NCBI GenBank assembly: GCA_002294045.1
Contig: DBEP01000011.1
Location: 1 to 22,094, forward strand
Length of the DNA stretch: 22,094 bases
Direction: 5' to 3'
Origin: Lachnoclostridium sp. UBA903
Lineage (GTDB): Bacteria > Bacillota > Clostridia > Lachnospirales > Lachnospiraceae
In this document: positions 8,085 through 16,972 of the stretch, one piece after another
Layout of the letters: the number at the start of each line of letters is the position of its first letter
Numbering within the stretch: the first letter of the stretch is position 1
Made by a program: the position numbers and the translations under genes
Notes under the pieces: model-generated
Seen by the model: only the letters and a program-made list of their open reading frames with translations
Database searches by the model: none
What the model was told of the DNA's origin: nothing

Positions 8085-9386
8085 CTATTTTAAAATGGCA
8101 AAGGCACTGCCCTCCATCCCTTCCATATCCGCTCCCAACAGTTTTGCCAGCGTAGGGCATTCATCCAGCATATCCCCGCTCTCTATGACAACGCCTTCCG
8201 AAATATCCGGCCCGAATGCCAGAAAGGGCGGTTTGGGCCCTTTGGACGGATGGTGTCCGTGCATCCCCTGATAAATGGCATCCCCCGAATATTTCGTATC
8301 TGAAACCGCTTCCCCGGTGACGGGATTATCAAAAATAACTCCGTCCGCAGATTCAACCACAAATGAAAAATCACCGGAGAGTCCTTCTTCCCGCTCTGCT
8401 TCTTCCGCACTGAAAATACGTCCCATATAATCCCCATAATTTCTCTGAATGTCCAGCAGGGCAGAATAAACCTTCTGTTTCATCCTCTCATCCTGAGGGT
8501 TTCTAAGCAGGATATGGGCGGAAAAGCCTGCCGAAAAACTATATGCGTCATAATCTGTTACCTTTCCCGTTTCATCAGTTCGGATAAAGCCTTTCTGTTT
8601 TAACGGGATATTCAGATTGAACACGTTCCGGATATTAATCTGACCGTGGTCACCCAGTATGACAAAATTTGTATTGTCATACATGCCGGCATCTTCTGCC
8701 GCTTTCAGTATGGTGCCCGCAATTCTGTCAACCCGGTCCAGGCATTCGTTAATTTTACTTCCTTCGTCACCGTATTCATGCCGGCAATGATCGAGGCAGA
8801 TGGAATGTATCAGCATAAAATCCGGCCTGCGGCGCCTAATGATATCCGCCGCTATCTCAATGGAATACCCGTCCATATCCGTCCTGTGCCCCCAGTCAAA
8901 GGGGGCTAAAAAGCTGTCATAATATAAATCCATAACATCCTTTGTACAGGCACGTTCAAAGGTATCCCTCATGGCTTCCTGTCTGTTAGGCCATATTTCG
9001 GCTAAATTATGTTTTGGTTTCCGCCCTCCCATAACCGGCCACATGACGGAGGCGGTCACCAGTCCCATTTCATTTGCCGCATCCATTAAGGAAGGAACTT
9101 TTACCGCACTGCTGTACCAGTTCCAGTCGGACCCCATTATACTCCAGTCCGGATTTTCGAGAGCTATGGAAGGCAGCTGATTATGGGTAATCCCATGCTT
9201 TCCCGGATGTACTCCCGTTATAATAGTAGTATGTATGGGATAAGTCAGGGTAGGATATATCTCCCGGATGTTTTTCACAAGGGCACATTTATTTAAGATT
9301 TTATTAAAATTCGGTTGTTCTTTCAGATAGATTAAATCCGTGGTCTGAAGGGAATCTACGGATAATACGATTAATTTATGTCCCAT
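8085..9386 (-). CDS. Alkaline-phosphatase-superfamily phosphodiesterase / nucleotide pyrophosphatase-like
   Basis: A 433-residue metal-dependent hydrolase of the type I phosphodiesterase/nucleotide pyrophosphatase family. The two-metal site can be traced: Asp11 in LSVDSL, nucleophile Thr48 in PTLTYPIH, Asp199 and His203 in CLDHCRHEYG, Asp246-His247 in LGDHGQ, and a C-terminal His in MHGHHP (376 or 378). There is no signal peptide, so it should act in the cytoplasm. The start is the ATG at 9386 behind AAGGAGG. It is the last gene of the ABC operon, 36 bp after the binding-protein gene, which suggests it hydrolyses a phosphodiester or phosphate ester brought in by that transporter. Glycerophosphodiesters, nucleotide sugars and phosphonates are all possible; the substrate is not predicted. 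Confidence 0.88.
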   Translation of the reverse strand: MGHKLIVLSVDSLQTTDLIYLKEQPNFNKILNKCALVKNIREIYPTLTYPIHTTIITGVHPGKHGITHNQLPSIALENPDWSIMGSDWNWYSSAVKVPSLMDAANEMGLVTASVMWPVMGGRKPKHNLAEIWPNRQEAMRDTFERACTKDVMDLYYDSFLAPFDWGHRTDMDGYSIEIAADIIRRRRPDFMLIHSICLDHCRHEYGDEGSKINECLDRVDRIAGTILKAAEDAGMYDNTNFVILGDHGQINIRNVFNLNIPLKQKGFIRTDETGKVTDYDAYSFSAGFSAHILLRNPQDERMKQKVYSALLDIQRNYGDYMGRIFSAEEAEREEGLSGDFSFVVESADGVIFDNPVTGEAVSDTKYSGDAIYQGMHGHHPSKGPKPPFLAFGPDISEGVVIESGDMLDECPTLAKLLGADMEGMEGSAFAILK

Positions 9387-9422
9387 GATACCTCCTTAAA
9401 TCCAGGACTGACTACAGGTTTA

Positions 9423-10802
9423 TTATTCATTCAGTAATGTATTAACTTTTGTCTGTAAAGCATCCAGTGTCGAATCCACATCCTGGTCGTTCACCCATAC
9501 GGCATCCAAAGCGTCCTGAATTGCCTTTGTTGCTTCCGTGTAGCCCGGATTCATGGGACGACCCGTACTGTAGGATAACTGGTCCAGGGCAACTTTAAAC
9601 TGAGGTATCTTTTCATAAAGCGCCAGCATATCTTCGGAATCTTTCGCACTGATTCTGGAAGGAAGATAACCGGTATTGGTACTTGCCTTAATCGTCTGTT
9701 CCGTTTCCGTTATCCAGCGGATGAATTCCCATGCAGCCGCTTTTTCTTTATCCGTAATATTGGTAGTCATAATCAGGTTGCAGCCGCCGGTAGGTACGCC
9801 GTATTGTATGTCTTTGGGAATAAATGCGGTATTTACTTCAAACCCGTTATCTTCCGCAATTTTCAGGGCATTGGTCAGGTCGCCGGTAGAACTGAACCAT
9901 ATGGCCGCGTCCTGATTCATAATATCCGCCTGCATTTTGTCACTCTCTGCTGAGGAAATCAAATGGGCACTTCCGTCTTCCTTTAATTCTTTAAAGAAAT
10001 TAATAATATCCTTCGCTTCCTGAGAATTCAGATTTGCAGCCGTTTCTTCCTCATTCAGTACGCTGCTTCCGTGTTCCATCATAAATGCCTCAAAGGTCCA
10101 GATATAACTATATTGGGAAAGTCCGTATTTGCCGGTCTTTTCATGAACGGTTCCGGCATACTCCGCTAATTCGTCCCAGGTAGCCGGTCCCTTGGGGTCC
10201 AGTCCTGCTTCCTCAAGTAAAGTAGTATTCATATACATAATCGGAGTGCTTCTTAAATAAGGAAGTCCATAGCAGGAATCCTCATAATAAGAATTTTTCA
10301 TTAAACCTTCCTGAAAATCACTCATATCTACTCCCGACTCCTGGATATAGGAATCCAAAGGCTCCAGTACCCCATTCATGGCAAATGTTTTAATGGAGGC
10401 AATTTCCATTACCGTTATTTCGGGAGTTGTCCCTGCCACATAGGCTGCCTGCAGTTTCTGATGGAGATCATCATAAGTTCCCTGATACTCGGCCGTCACA
10501 TGGATTCCCTTTTCTTTGCCCACGGTTTCATTGAATTCATTCGTAAGTGCGATGTTATTCTCCTGTATTAAATCCGTCCAGGAATACCAGAAAGTGATTT
10601 CTGTTATATCCCCTCTTTCATTGCCATTATCTGTTCCGGTGCTGCCGCCGGTTTTATCCGTAACGCTTTCACCGGTGGCCCCCGTATTATCCGTGTTGCC
10701 GCCTGTCGCTTCTGATTTGCTTCCGCAGCCTGTCAAACCAATCAATAATAATCCTGCCAAACAGATTGCAGCTATTTTTTTTCCTGATTTTAATACTCTC
10801 AT
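9423..10802 (-). CDS. ABC transporter substrate-binding lipoprotein (family 1 / UgpB-like)
   Basis: A 459-residue extracellular binding protein. Residues 1-26 form a lipoprotein signal ending in LTGC with Cys26 as the lipid anchor, followed by a Gly/Thr/Asn-rich linker to about residue 68. The mature part has the family pattern: ITEITFWYSWTD at its start, TPEITVMEIAS, LPYLRSTPIMYMNTTLLEEA, and a C-terminal AAWEFIRWI block. I use the ATG at 10802 because GGAGG lies 5 bp upstream and it gives a clean signal peptide; the longer frame from 10922 would overlap the permease gene and has no signal. The overall type is that of sugar or glycerol-3-phosphate binders. Its neighbours are two matching permeases upstream and a phosphodiesterase downstream. 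Confidence 0.9.
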   Translation of the reverse strand: MRVLKSGKKIAAICLAGLLLIGLTGCGSKSEATGGNTDNTGATGESVTDKTGGSTGTDNGNERGDITEITFWYSWTDLIQENNIALTNEFNETVGKEKGIHVTAEYQGTYDDLHQKLQAAYVAGTTPEITVMEIASIKTFAMNGVLEPLDSYIQESGVDMSDFQEGLMKNSYYEDSCYGLPYLRSTPIMYMNTTLLEEAGLDPKGPATWDELAEYAGTVHEKTGKYGLSQYSYIWTFEAFMMEHGSSVLNEEETAANLNSQEAKDIINFFKELKEDGSAHLISSAESDKMQADIMNQDAAIWFSSTGDLTNALKIAEDNGFEVNTAFIPKDIQYGVPTGGCNLIMTTNITDKEKAAAWEFIRWITETEQTIKASTNTGYLPSRISAKDSEDMLALYEKIPQFKVALDQLSYSTGRPMNPGYTEATKAIQDALDAVWVNDQDVDSTLDALQTKVNTLLNE

Positions 10803-10911
10803 TTTAATCCTCCTATTATGCAGAGCTTTTTTAAAATTTCTTTTATCTGCCTTCCCGGTGTTATGATTGCTATATGTTAAACTCCCATATCTTAACAGGG
10901 AATCGCCGTCA

Positions 10912-11748
10912 TCACTTTTCACCCATGTAGGTAAAAGCTTTTATTATCTGTCCCTGTGCCAGAAAATATACGATAAAAATCGGAATAATAAGTATTACAT
11001 TACCAGCCATAACGGTATGATAAGATATCCCGCTTTCAACCATACGCAAAGAAACAATTCCAACCGGAAGTGTCCTGACGGTATCATTGGTAGTCATAAC
11101 CAAAGGCCAGAAATAATCATTCCATGTTCCTATAAAGGTAAGCAGCCCTAAGGTAACAACCGTAGGCTTTGCAATGGGAAGCATTATTTTAAAAATAATC
11201 TTTCCTTCACTGCTTTTATCCAGTCTTGCCGCTTCTATTAATTCTTCCGGCACCTGCTTAAAGGTCTGCCGCAGCATAAATATGCCAAAGGCACTGGAAG
11301 CACCGGGCAGGATTAAGGACCAGAAGCTGTTAATCAGCCCCCACTTGCTGAACAGCAAAAAGATTGGCAGAAATATCAGTTGTCCGGGAATCATCATCGT
11401 CGCAAGAGTTATGCCGAACAAAAGATTTTTAAGCCGGAACTGATATCTTGCAAATGCATAAGCCGCAGGTATAACGGTAAGAAACTGGCATATCAGGGTT
11501 CCTCCGGTAACGATGATGCTGTTCACGGTATATTTGATAAATGGTATTGCCTGATAGGCATTTACAAAATTCTCAAAACGGGGTGATTTTACAAAAAAGG
11601 TAGGCGGAAATAATAAGGTTTCCCCCAGGGATTTCACTGCCGTCAATACCATCCAGTAAAAAGGCACAAAAAAAATCAGTATAATAATTATATTAAGTAT
11701 AATTTTTAATAGCGCCGCCAATTTCTTGGCAATTATTTTTGTATCCAT
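10912..11748 (-). CDS. ABC transporter permease, MalG/UgpE-like
   Basis: A 278-residue inner-membrane permease with about six helices and the cytoplasmic EAA loop EELIEAARLDKSSEGKIIFK at about 183-202, which docks the ATPase. The N-terminus (ILIFFVPFYWMVLTAVKS) and the C-terminus ending in FTYMGEK are typical of the MalG/UgpE half of carbohydrate ABC importers. GAGGAG precedes the ATG at 11748. It follows the partner permease by 22 bp and precedes the binding-protein gene by 109 bp. That wider gap, with its own strong ribosome binding site at the far end, may allow separate expression or mRNA processing of the binding protein. Confidence 0.92.
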   Translation of the reverse strand: MDTKIIAKKLAALLKIILNIIIILIFFVPFYWMVLTAVKSLGETLLFPPTFFVKSPRFENFVNAYQAIPFIKYTVNSIIVTGGTLICQFLTVIPAAYAFARYQFRLKNLLFGITLATMMIPGQLIFLPIFLLFSKWGLINSFWSLILPGASSAFGIFMLRQTFKQVPEELIEAARLDKSSEGKIIFKIMLPIAKPTVVTLGLLTFIGTWNDYFWPLVMTTNDTVRTLPVGIVSLRMVESGISYHTVMAGNVILIIPIFIVYFLAQGQIIKAFTYMGEK

Positions 11749-11770
11749 GTTAATGAACTCCTCACACTTT

Positions 11771-12724
11771 CTACCGGTAGTAAACTTTCTTACTCAGGAC
11801 TTTAAAATACAGTAAGGTTAATATACCGATAACCGCCATTAATACTACTCCCAGCGCGGAGGCGTAACCAATTTTATAAAAAGAAAAGCCGTATTCATAG
11901 ATGTTGTACACAAGGGTATTGGTGGAATTAGCCCCTCCCGTCATAATATTAATAGTCTCAAATACTTTCAGTCCCGCTATAATCCCCGTTAAAGTAACAA
12001 AAAATAAGGTCGGAGAAATCATAGGCAAAGTAATACGGAAAAAAGTCTTGATTTTGCCCGCTTTATCCAGTTTTGCAGCCTCATAAAGATAAGCCGGAAT
12101 ACTTTGGAGGGCAGAAATAAAGATAATTGTATAGTACCCCACCCCTTTCCATATATTTACCAGAACCAGGGAGTAAATTGCTACGCCGGGGTCATCCAGC
12201 CAGCGGACTTTCGGCAGATGAAAAATCCCAAGTATAAAATTAAATAGTCCCAGATCACTGTCCATCATCCACATGAAAATAAATGCAACGGATACCAAAG
12301 ATACGATATAGGGTGCAAAAATAACACTTTGAAGAATCCGGTTAATTTTACTGTTGCTTTTTAAATATAAAGCTAAGAGCAGGGCAATTATTATGGAGCC
12401 GCTGACCGTTCCCGCCATAAATTTGAATGTCGTTATTAAAACCTGATAAAATTCAGGATTGTTTGCCATGCTTATATAATTTTTAAACCCGATAAATTCC
12501 TTGACACTTAATAAGTTCCACTTATAAAAGCTTAAATAAATCATATAAATTATGGGATAAATCATAAATACGGCGAACAGAATCATAGAAGGCGCAATCA
12601 TAACATAGGGCAGCACTTTTTTACGTACCGCCTTTAATTTATCGGACAGCATTAATCCTGCATTGACTGTATTATCCTGTTTTTGCAGTATACCATTATT
12701 GGGAATCAGATTTTCATTATACAT
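11771..12724 (-). CDS. ABC transporter permease, MalF/UgpA-like
   Basis: A 317-residue permease, the partner of the MalG-like subunit. After a polar cytoplasmic N-terminus of about 35 residues it has about six helices, beginning with VMIAPSMILFAVFMIYPII. It carries the EAA loop YLYEAAKLDKAGKIKTFFRI and the segment GGANSTNTLVYNIYEYGF typical of UgpA-like proteins. The ATG at 12724 is preceded by AAGGAG. It lies 12 bp after the ATPase gene in the same transcript. Helix count and pairing are inferred from family knowledge. Confidence 0.92.
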   Translation of the reverse strand: MYNENLIPNNGILQKQDNTVNAGLMLSDKLKAVRKKVLPYVMIAPSMILFAVFMIYPIIYMIYLSFYKWNLLSVKEFIGFKNYISMANNPEFYQVLITTFKFMAGTVSGSIIIALLLALYLKSNSKINRILQSVIFAPYIVSLVSVAFIFMWMMDSDLGLFNFILGIFHLPKVRWLDDPGVAIYSLVLVNIWKGVGYYTIIFISALQSIPAYLYEAAKLDKAGKIKTFFRITLPMISPTLFFVTLTGIIAGLKVFETINIMTGGANSTNTLVYNIYEYGFSFYKIGYASALGVVLMAVIGILTLLYFKVLSKKVYYR

Positions 12725-12736
12725 TTCAAAATCTCC

Positions 12737-13768
12737 TTAAAAATAAATGCGGTTCTGCCTGTCATCAAAATAATATATTTTTTGTTCCGGAATTACGATA
12801 GTCGCCTTTCCCTCCAGGATTTGGCCTAAATCGAATATTTTAACATTAACCCTTCCATATTCGGTGTCCAGCCTGTATAAAATTTCAGATCCCAGCATTT
12901 CATGAGTAACTACTACTCCGGACAGATTTAGACCGCCGTCATATTCCGGCGGGCTTTCATACAATTTTGCGTGTTCCGGCCTGAATCCGAGATAACATGC
13001 ATTTTCATAATTTTTTATATTTTCAATATTTTTAATATTGATAATATTCATCGGTGGTGTTCCAATAAATTGTGCGGTAAAAACATTCTTAGGGTTGTTG
13101 TATATTTCAACCGGCTTACCATGCTGCATGATTTTACCATCTTTCATCAGTACGATATCCGTCCCCATTGACATGGCTTCCACCTGGTCATGGGTTACAT
13201 AGACAAAGGTTGTTTTCAGCCTGTGATGGAGTTCTATCAGTTCCGTACGCAGCTGGCTCCTGAGTTTTGCATCCAGGTTGGATAAAGGTTCATCCATCAG
13301 GAATACGGAAGGCTTTTTAACCATTGCTCTTGCAAGGGCGACTCTTTGTCTCTGTCCGCCGGATAATGCCTGCGGCTTGCGGGACATAAATTCCGTTAAT
13401 CCTACCACGTCTCCGATTTCCTTTATTCTCCTGTCACGTTCTGCCTTGTGGATTTTATTATTAGCCAGACCGAATTCGATGTTCCCCCGTACCGTCATCG
13501 TCGGATATAAAGCATAATTCTGGAACACCATGGCTATGTCCCTGTCCCCCGGTTCCACTGTTTTCATACTTTTACCGTCAATATAAACATCCCCTTTAGA
13601 TTCTTTTTCCAATCCGGCAATCATTCTGAGAGTAGTTGATTTTCCACAGCCGGAAGGGCCTAACAGCACCGTAAAGCTTCCTTCGCCAATGTCCAGATTC
13701 AGGTTTTCAATAATCGGGTTATCTTTGCCGTATGCTTTATCTACGTTCATTAACTGGATTTTATTCAT
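12737..13768 (-). CDS. ABC transporter ATPase, MalK/UgpC-like
   Basis: A 343-residue ATP-binding subunit that powers the sugar-type importer. Walker A GPSGCGKST is at 37-45, followed by the Q-loop in MVFQNYALYPTMTV, the signature LSGGQRQRVALARA, Walker B VFLMDEPLSNLDAK and the H-loop in VTHDQVEAM. The C-terminal third (about 240-343) is the OB-fold regulatory domain of MalK/UgpC/MsmX proteins. I choose the ATG at 13768, which GGAGG precedes by 8 nt; the frame could start 7 codons earlier at a TTG, but that would lie upstream of this ribosome binding site. It is the first gene of the operon, an unusual position for this subunit. The proteins of this class can serve several transporters. Confidence 0.93.
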   Translation of the reverse strand: MNKIQLMNVDKAYGKDNPIIENLNLDIGEGSFTVLLGPSGCGKSTTLRMIAGLEKESKGDVYIDGKSMKTVEPGDRDIAMVFQNYALYPTMTVRGNIEFGLANNKIHKAERDRRIKEIGDVVGLTEFMSRKPQALSGGQRQRVALARAMVKKPSVFLMDEPLSNLDAKLRSQLRTELIELHHRLKTTFVYVTHDQVEAMSMGTDIVLMKDGKIMQHGKPVEIYNNPKNVFTAQFIGTPPMNIINIKNIENIKNYENACYLGFRPEHAKLYESPPEYDGGLNLSGVVVTHEMLGSEILYRLDTEYGRVNVKIFDLGQILEGKATIVIPEQKIYYFDDRQNRIYF

Positions 13769-14020
13769 CTTACGCTCCTCCTTTCTCAACTAGAGAGCTG
13801 TACCGTTCAGCTTTAGCCAAACAGCACACCAGGCACACTCAGCAGGCTTATTTTAGAAATTCCCATTACCGGTTTTACGTCAGCTTCTTTACGAATAACA
13901 TGGCGGATAACTTTTCCGGTTCCTGAAAATATTCCTTTAACAGGATAATCAATAAATGTACAATCCCTATTACAGCTATGTAAAATACCAGTAAAGGTAT
14001 GTAAATTTTTTTCTTGCATG
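13769..14020. other. Intergenic leader region before the ABC operon
   Basis: This stretch must contain the ABC operon promoter. The best minus-strand candidate is TTTACT with TAATAG 17 bp downstream (about 13998-13970), a weak match. A small dyad, ATACC at 13985-13989 and GGTAT at 13996-14000, overlaps its -35 end. An open frame runs through the region on the minus strand but would start inside the terminator stem and has no ribosome binding site. No convincing gene was seen. Confidence 0.35.
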
Positions 14021-14071
14021 AAAATGAGGGACGGTGGAATCCAGTCAGGAATTTCCACCGTCCCTCATTTT
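14021..14071 (-). terminator. Strong hairpin terminator of the ATP synthase operon
   Basis: Perfect 19-bp arms at 14021-14039 and 14053-14071 (AAAATGAGGGACGGTGGAA and its inverse) enclose a 13-nt loop. The hairpin lies just after the atpC stop. Reading with the operon, the stem ends in four T; on the other strand it ends in TTTTT, so it could stop transcription from both sides. Confidence 0.88.
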
Positions 14072-14076
14072 TATAT

Positions 14077-14484
14077 TTAAGAATGTCTATTGGTAATTTT
14101 AAGGCGGTTCATCGCACGGTTCAGTGCCGCCTGGGTATGATAATACTCCATAATGCTCTGCTTCTGGCGCAATCTTTCCTCCGCCCGCTTTTTGGCTTCG
14201 TTGGCACGGTTAATATCAATTTCTTCCGGTCTTTCTACCGTATCGGCAAGAAGCACCACATAGTCCGGCGTAATTTCCACAAAGCCGTCGCTTACCGCCG
14301 CATACTGCCAGTTACCATTGACCAGAAACCTGAGTTCTCCTGCGTTTAAGCAGGTGACCATTGACTCATGATTTGCCAGAATCCCATGCTCGCCGTCAAG
14401 TCCCGGAAAGACCAGCATTTCACATTCCCCTTTGTAAAAGGGATGGTCGCTCGCAATGATTTCAAGCTGAAATGTCTTATCCAT
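14077..14484 (-). CDS. atpC: F0F1 ATP synthase subunit epsilon
   Basis: A 135-residue F1 subunit that couples the central stalk and can inhibit ATP hydrolysis. Residues 1-85 make the beta-sandwich (PFYKGECEMLVFPGLDGEHGIL, then VSDGFVEITPDYVVLLADT). Residues about 90-133 form the two C-terminal helices, with the charged segment EEIDINRANEAKKRAEERLR. The ATG at 14484 follows GGAGGAG. It is the last gene of the operon, 43 bp after atpD, and is followed by the terminator hairpin. Length is normal. Confidence 0.96.
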   Translation of the reverse strand: MDKTFQLEIIASDHPFYKGECEMLVFPGLDGEHGILANHESMVTCLNAGELRFLVNGNWQYAAVSDGFVEITPDYVVLLADTVERPEEIDINRANEAKKRAEERLRQKQSIMEYYHTQAALNRAMNRLKITNRHS

Positions 14485-14527
14485 TGCTCCTCCTATCTCT
14501 TTATAAACCTCCGTTTACATCGGAAGT

Positions 14528-16021
14528 TTAAGCCGATTCGCCTTCTTTTATATGCTTTGCTTTTTCTATTACTTCGTCCATCGTTCCCACCATAAGAAAA
14601 GCTGCTTCCGGATAATCATCCATTTCGCCGCTTATAATCGCTTTGAAGCCTTTGATGGTTTCGTTTAAAGGTACATATTTCCCCCGGATATCGGTAAAAT
14701 TCTCCGCAACATAAAAAGGCTGGGACAAAAATTTTTGAATCTTTCTGGCGCGGTATACGGCCAGCTTATCTTCTTCATCCAATTCTTCCATACCAAGAAT
14801 CGCAATGATATCCTGCAACTCTTTATATTTTTGCAGAAGCTCCTGTGTTTTTCTGGCTATTTCGTAATGTTCTTCCCCTACTACATCCGGTTCCAGTATC
14901 CTGGAGGAAGACTCCAGCGGATCAACGGCAGGATAAATACCTTGTTCCACTATTTTTCTCGACAAAACGGTTTTCGCATCCAGATGAGCAAATGTTACTG
15001 CCGGAGCCGGGTCGGTCAGGTCATCCGCAGGAACATATACCGCCTGGACCGAGGTAATGGAACCGTTTCTGGTTGAAGTAATTCTCTCCTGCAGTTCGCC
15101 TACTTCATTGGCAAGGGTGGGCTGGTAACCTACTGCGGACGGCATACGCCCTAACAGGGCGGAAACTTCGGAGCCTGCCTGTACGAAACGGAATATATTA
15201 TCAATAAAAAGCAATACATCCTGTTTTTCCCGGTCTCTGAAATATTCTGCCATAGTCAGCCCGGTCTGTGCTACTCTCATACGGGAGCCCGGCGGTTCGT
15301 TCATCTGCCCGAAAACCAGGGCGGTTTTACTGAGAACACCGGATTCTTTCATTTCCATCCAAAGATCATTCCCCTCTCTGGAGCGCTCACCGACACCTGT
15401 AAAGATAGAATATCCTCCGTGTTCCGTTGCGATATTCCGGATAAGTTCCTGGATTAATACGGTCTTGCCGACACCTGCACCGCCAAAGAGGCCGATTTTA
15501 CCTCCTTTCGCATAAGGAGCTAATAAGTCTATTACTTTAATACCTGTTTCCAGGATTTCCACTACAGGGCTCTGTTCTTCAAAGCTTGGCGGCTCCCTGT
15601 GAATTTTCCACCGGTCTTCCCCTGTTACTCTTTCGCCTCCGTCGATTACTTCTCCCAATACGTTAAACATTCTTCCAAGGATTTGTTTGCCGACCGGAAC
15701 CTTAATACAGGCCCCCGTTGAAACAACTTCCATATCCTTTACAAGTCCTTCGCTGGATGCCAGCATAATACAGCGGACAACATGATTGCCGATATGGGAG
15801 GCAACTTCCATAACAAGCCGTTTTCCTTCATTGGTTACTTCAAGCGCATCTTTTACCATGGGAAGCCTGCCGTTTTCAAATTCAACATCTACCACCGGGC
15901 CTAAAACCTGAACTATTTTTCCATTTTCCGCATGATTTATATCCATGCTATTATCTATATCCACGTTATTATCCATGCTATTATCTATGTTATTCTTCCG
16001 CCCACGGCAGAAACAAAGCAT
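14528..16021 (-). CDS. atpD: F0F1 ATP synthase subunit beta, with unusual N-terminal extension
   Basis: The catalytic F1 subunit, which binds and forms ATP. The core from IVQVLGPVVDVEF onward is normal: P-loop GGAGVGKT, GVGERSREGND, LLFIDNIFRFVQAGSEVSALLGR, and the DELSEED-type loop ELDEED. Counting from the ATG at 15946 the protein has 472 residues, the usual length. The frame is open further upstream to ATGs at 15976 and 16021, adding 10 or 25 residues that are Asn/Asp-rich with MLCFC at the front. None of the three ATGs has a good ribosome binding site; 16021 has only a weak GGA-type match. The strong AAGGAG (16085-16090) just after atpG has no ATG, GTG or TTG within reach, only an in-frame ATT at 16078. 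The start is therefore uncertain; the gene identity is not. Confidence 0.93.
   Translation of the reverse strand: MLCFCRGRKNNIDNSMDNNVDIDNSMDINHAENGKIVQVLGPVVDVEFENGRLPMVKDALEVTNEGKRLVMEVASHIGNHVVRCIMLASSEGLVKDMEVVSTGACIKVPVGKQILGRMFNVLGEVIDGGERVTGEDRWKIHREPPSFEEQSPVVEILETGIKVIDLLAPYAKGGKIGLFGGAGVGKTVLIQELIRNIATEHGGYSIFTGVGERSREGNDLWMEMKESGVLSKTALVFGQMNEPPGSRMRVAQTGLTMAEYFRDREKQDVLLFIDNIFRFVQAGSEVSALLGRMPSAVGYQPTLANEVGELQERITSTRNGSITSVQAVYVPADDLTDPAPAVTFAHLDAKTVLSRKIVEQGIYPAVDPLESSSRILEPDVVGEEHYEIARKTQELLQKYKELQDIIAILGMEELDEEDKLAVYRARKIQKFLSQPFYVAENFTDIRGKYVPLNETIKGFKAIISGEMDDYPEAAFLMVGTMDEVIEKAKHIKEGESA
15940..15988. repeat. In-frame direct repeat, 19 bp with 30-bp period, at the start of atpD
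   Basis: On the minus strand ATAGATAATAGCATGGATA occurs at 15988-15970 and again at 15958-15940. The 30-bp period keeps the frame, giving two copies of a DNSMD-type segment and two in-frame ATG codons. It looks like a short tandem duplication within the N-terminal coding region. Confidence 0.85.
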
Positions 16022-16094
16022 AGCTTTTTTCCGCCGGTAAAAACGTTTAATAACGCTTTTATTTATCAGGGTGTGAATAGTAATCTCCTTTCCG

Positions 16095-16967
16095 TTATTT
16101 TTTTAAACTTTTGGCGCCGCTGACAATTTCCGTTATTTCCTGTGTAATGGATGCCTGTCTTGCCCTGTTATATACCAGCCCCAGCTCCCTGAGCATTTCT
16201 TTTGCACTTTTGGTTGCCGCCTCCATTGCCGTCATTCTGTCATTCTGTTCGCTGGAAAAAGATTCAATCAGAACACCATATAAGAGTCCTTTGATATAAT
16301 TAGGCACCAGATGGTCCATAACCTCTTCCGGAGACGGCTCGAATCTGGCATGCTGGTAACCGGCGGCCATTCTTTCGAATTTATGCCTTTCCAATGGCAA
16401 TATTCTTGCGGATTGTACTTCGGCTTTCATAGGCGTTATCATCTTTGTGTATATGACATATATTTCATCCAGCTGTCTTTTCTCAAACAGGTTGATAATG
16501 GTTTCAGAAATTAACTGGGCACGGTACATGGTCGGATTCTGGGCAGTATACAGGAATTCCGCGTCTACAAAGACATTTTTGCGCTTGAAATACTGTCTTC
16601 CCACCTGGCCTGCAACAAAAAGATAACTGTTATTGCCCCTGTTCATTTCTTCTTCGGCCTTTTTGATAACATTATGGTTATAAGAACCTGCCAGTCCTTT
16701 ATCGGCAGTAATAACGATATAACCTTTTTTTCTGTCTTCCGGTTTAATCTCTTCCCTGCGCTCAAAATATACCTGATGCATATGGGGGGCCCGAACCAAA
16801 ATATCATTTATGGTAGCCTGCAGCTTTTCAAAATAGGGCTCTACGGCAAGAAGGTTTTTTCTGGCTTTTTTTAATTTTGATGAGGATATTAAGTACATGG
16901 CATTTGTAATCTTCATAATGTCTTGTATACTTTTCATTCTGGTACGGATTTCTCTCATATTTGCCAT
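16095..16967 (-). CDS. atpG: F0F1 ATP synthase subunit gamma
   Basis: The rotary central shaft of F1, 290 residues. The N-terminal helix MREIRTRMKSIQDIMKITNA and the C-terminal segment ATKSAKEMLRELGLVYNRAR with QASITQEITEIVSGA are the conserved coiled-coil parts; ITADKGLAGSYN is the conserved middle block. I choose the ATG at 16967, preceded by AGGTG at 7 nt. A GTG at 16976 overlaps the atpA stop but would sit within that ribosome binding site. The tight junction suggests translational coupling to atpA. Confidence 0.96.
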   Translation of the reverse strand: MANMREIRTRMKSIQDIMKITNAMYLISSSKLKKARKNLLAVEPYFEKLQATINDILVRAPHMHQVYFERREEIKPEDRKKGYIVITADKGLAGSYNHNVIKKAEEEMNRGNNSYLFVAGQVGRQYFKRKNVFVDAEFLYTAQNPTMYRAQLISETIINLFEKRQLDEIYVIYTKMITPMKAEVQSARILPLERHKFERMAAGYQHARFEPSPEEVMDHLVPNYIKGLLYGVLIESFSSEQNDRMTAMEAATKSAKEMLRELGLVYNRARQASITQEITEIVSGAKSLKK

Positions 16968-16972
16968 GACAA

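Noticed and set aside
10803..10922. Longer binding-protein start at 10922
   Set aside because: It would overlap the permease gene, lacks a signal peptide at the N-terminus and ignores the GGAGG site and lipoprotein signal that start at 10802.
13813..14058. Open frame of 81 codons on the minus strand just before the ABC ATPase gene
   Set aside because: It begins inside the ATP operon terminator stem, has no ribosome binding site at its ATGs, and shows no recognisable domain. It is more likely leader DNA.
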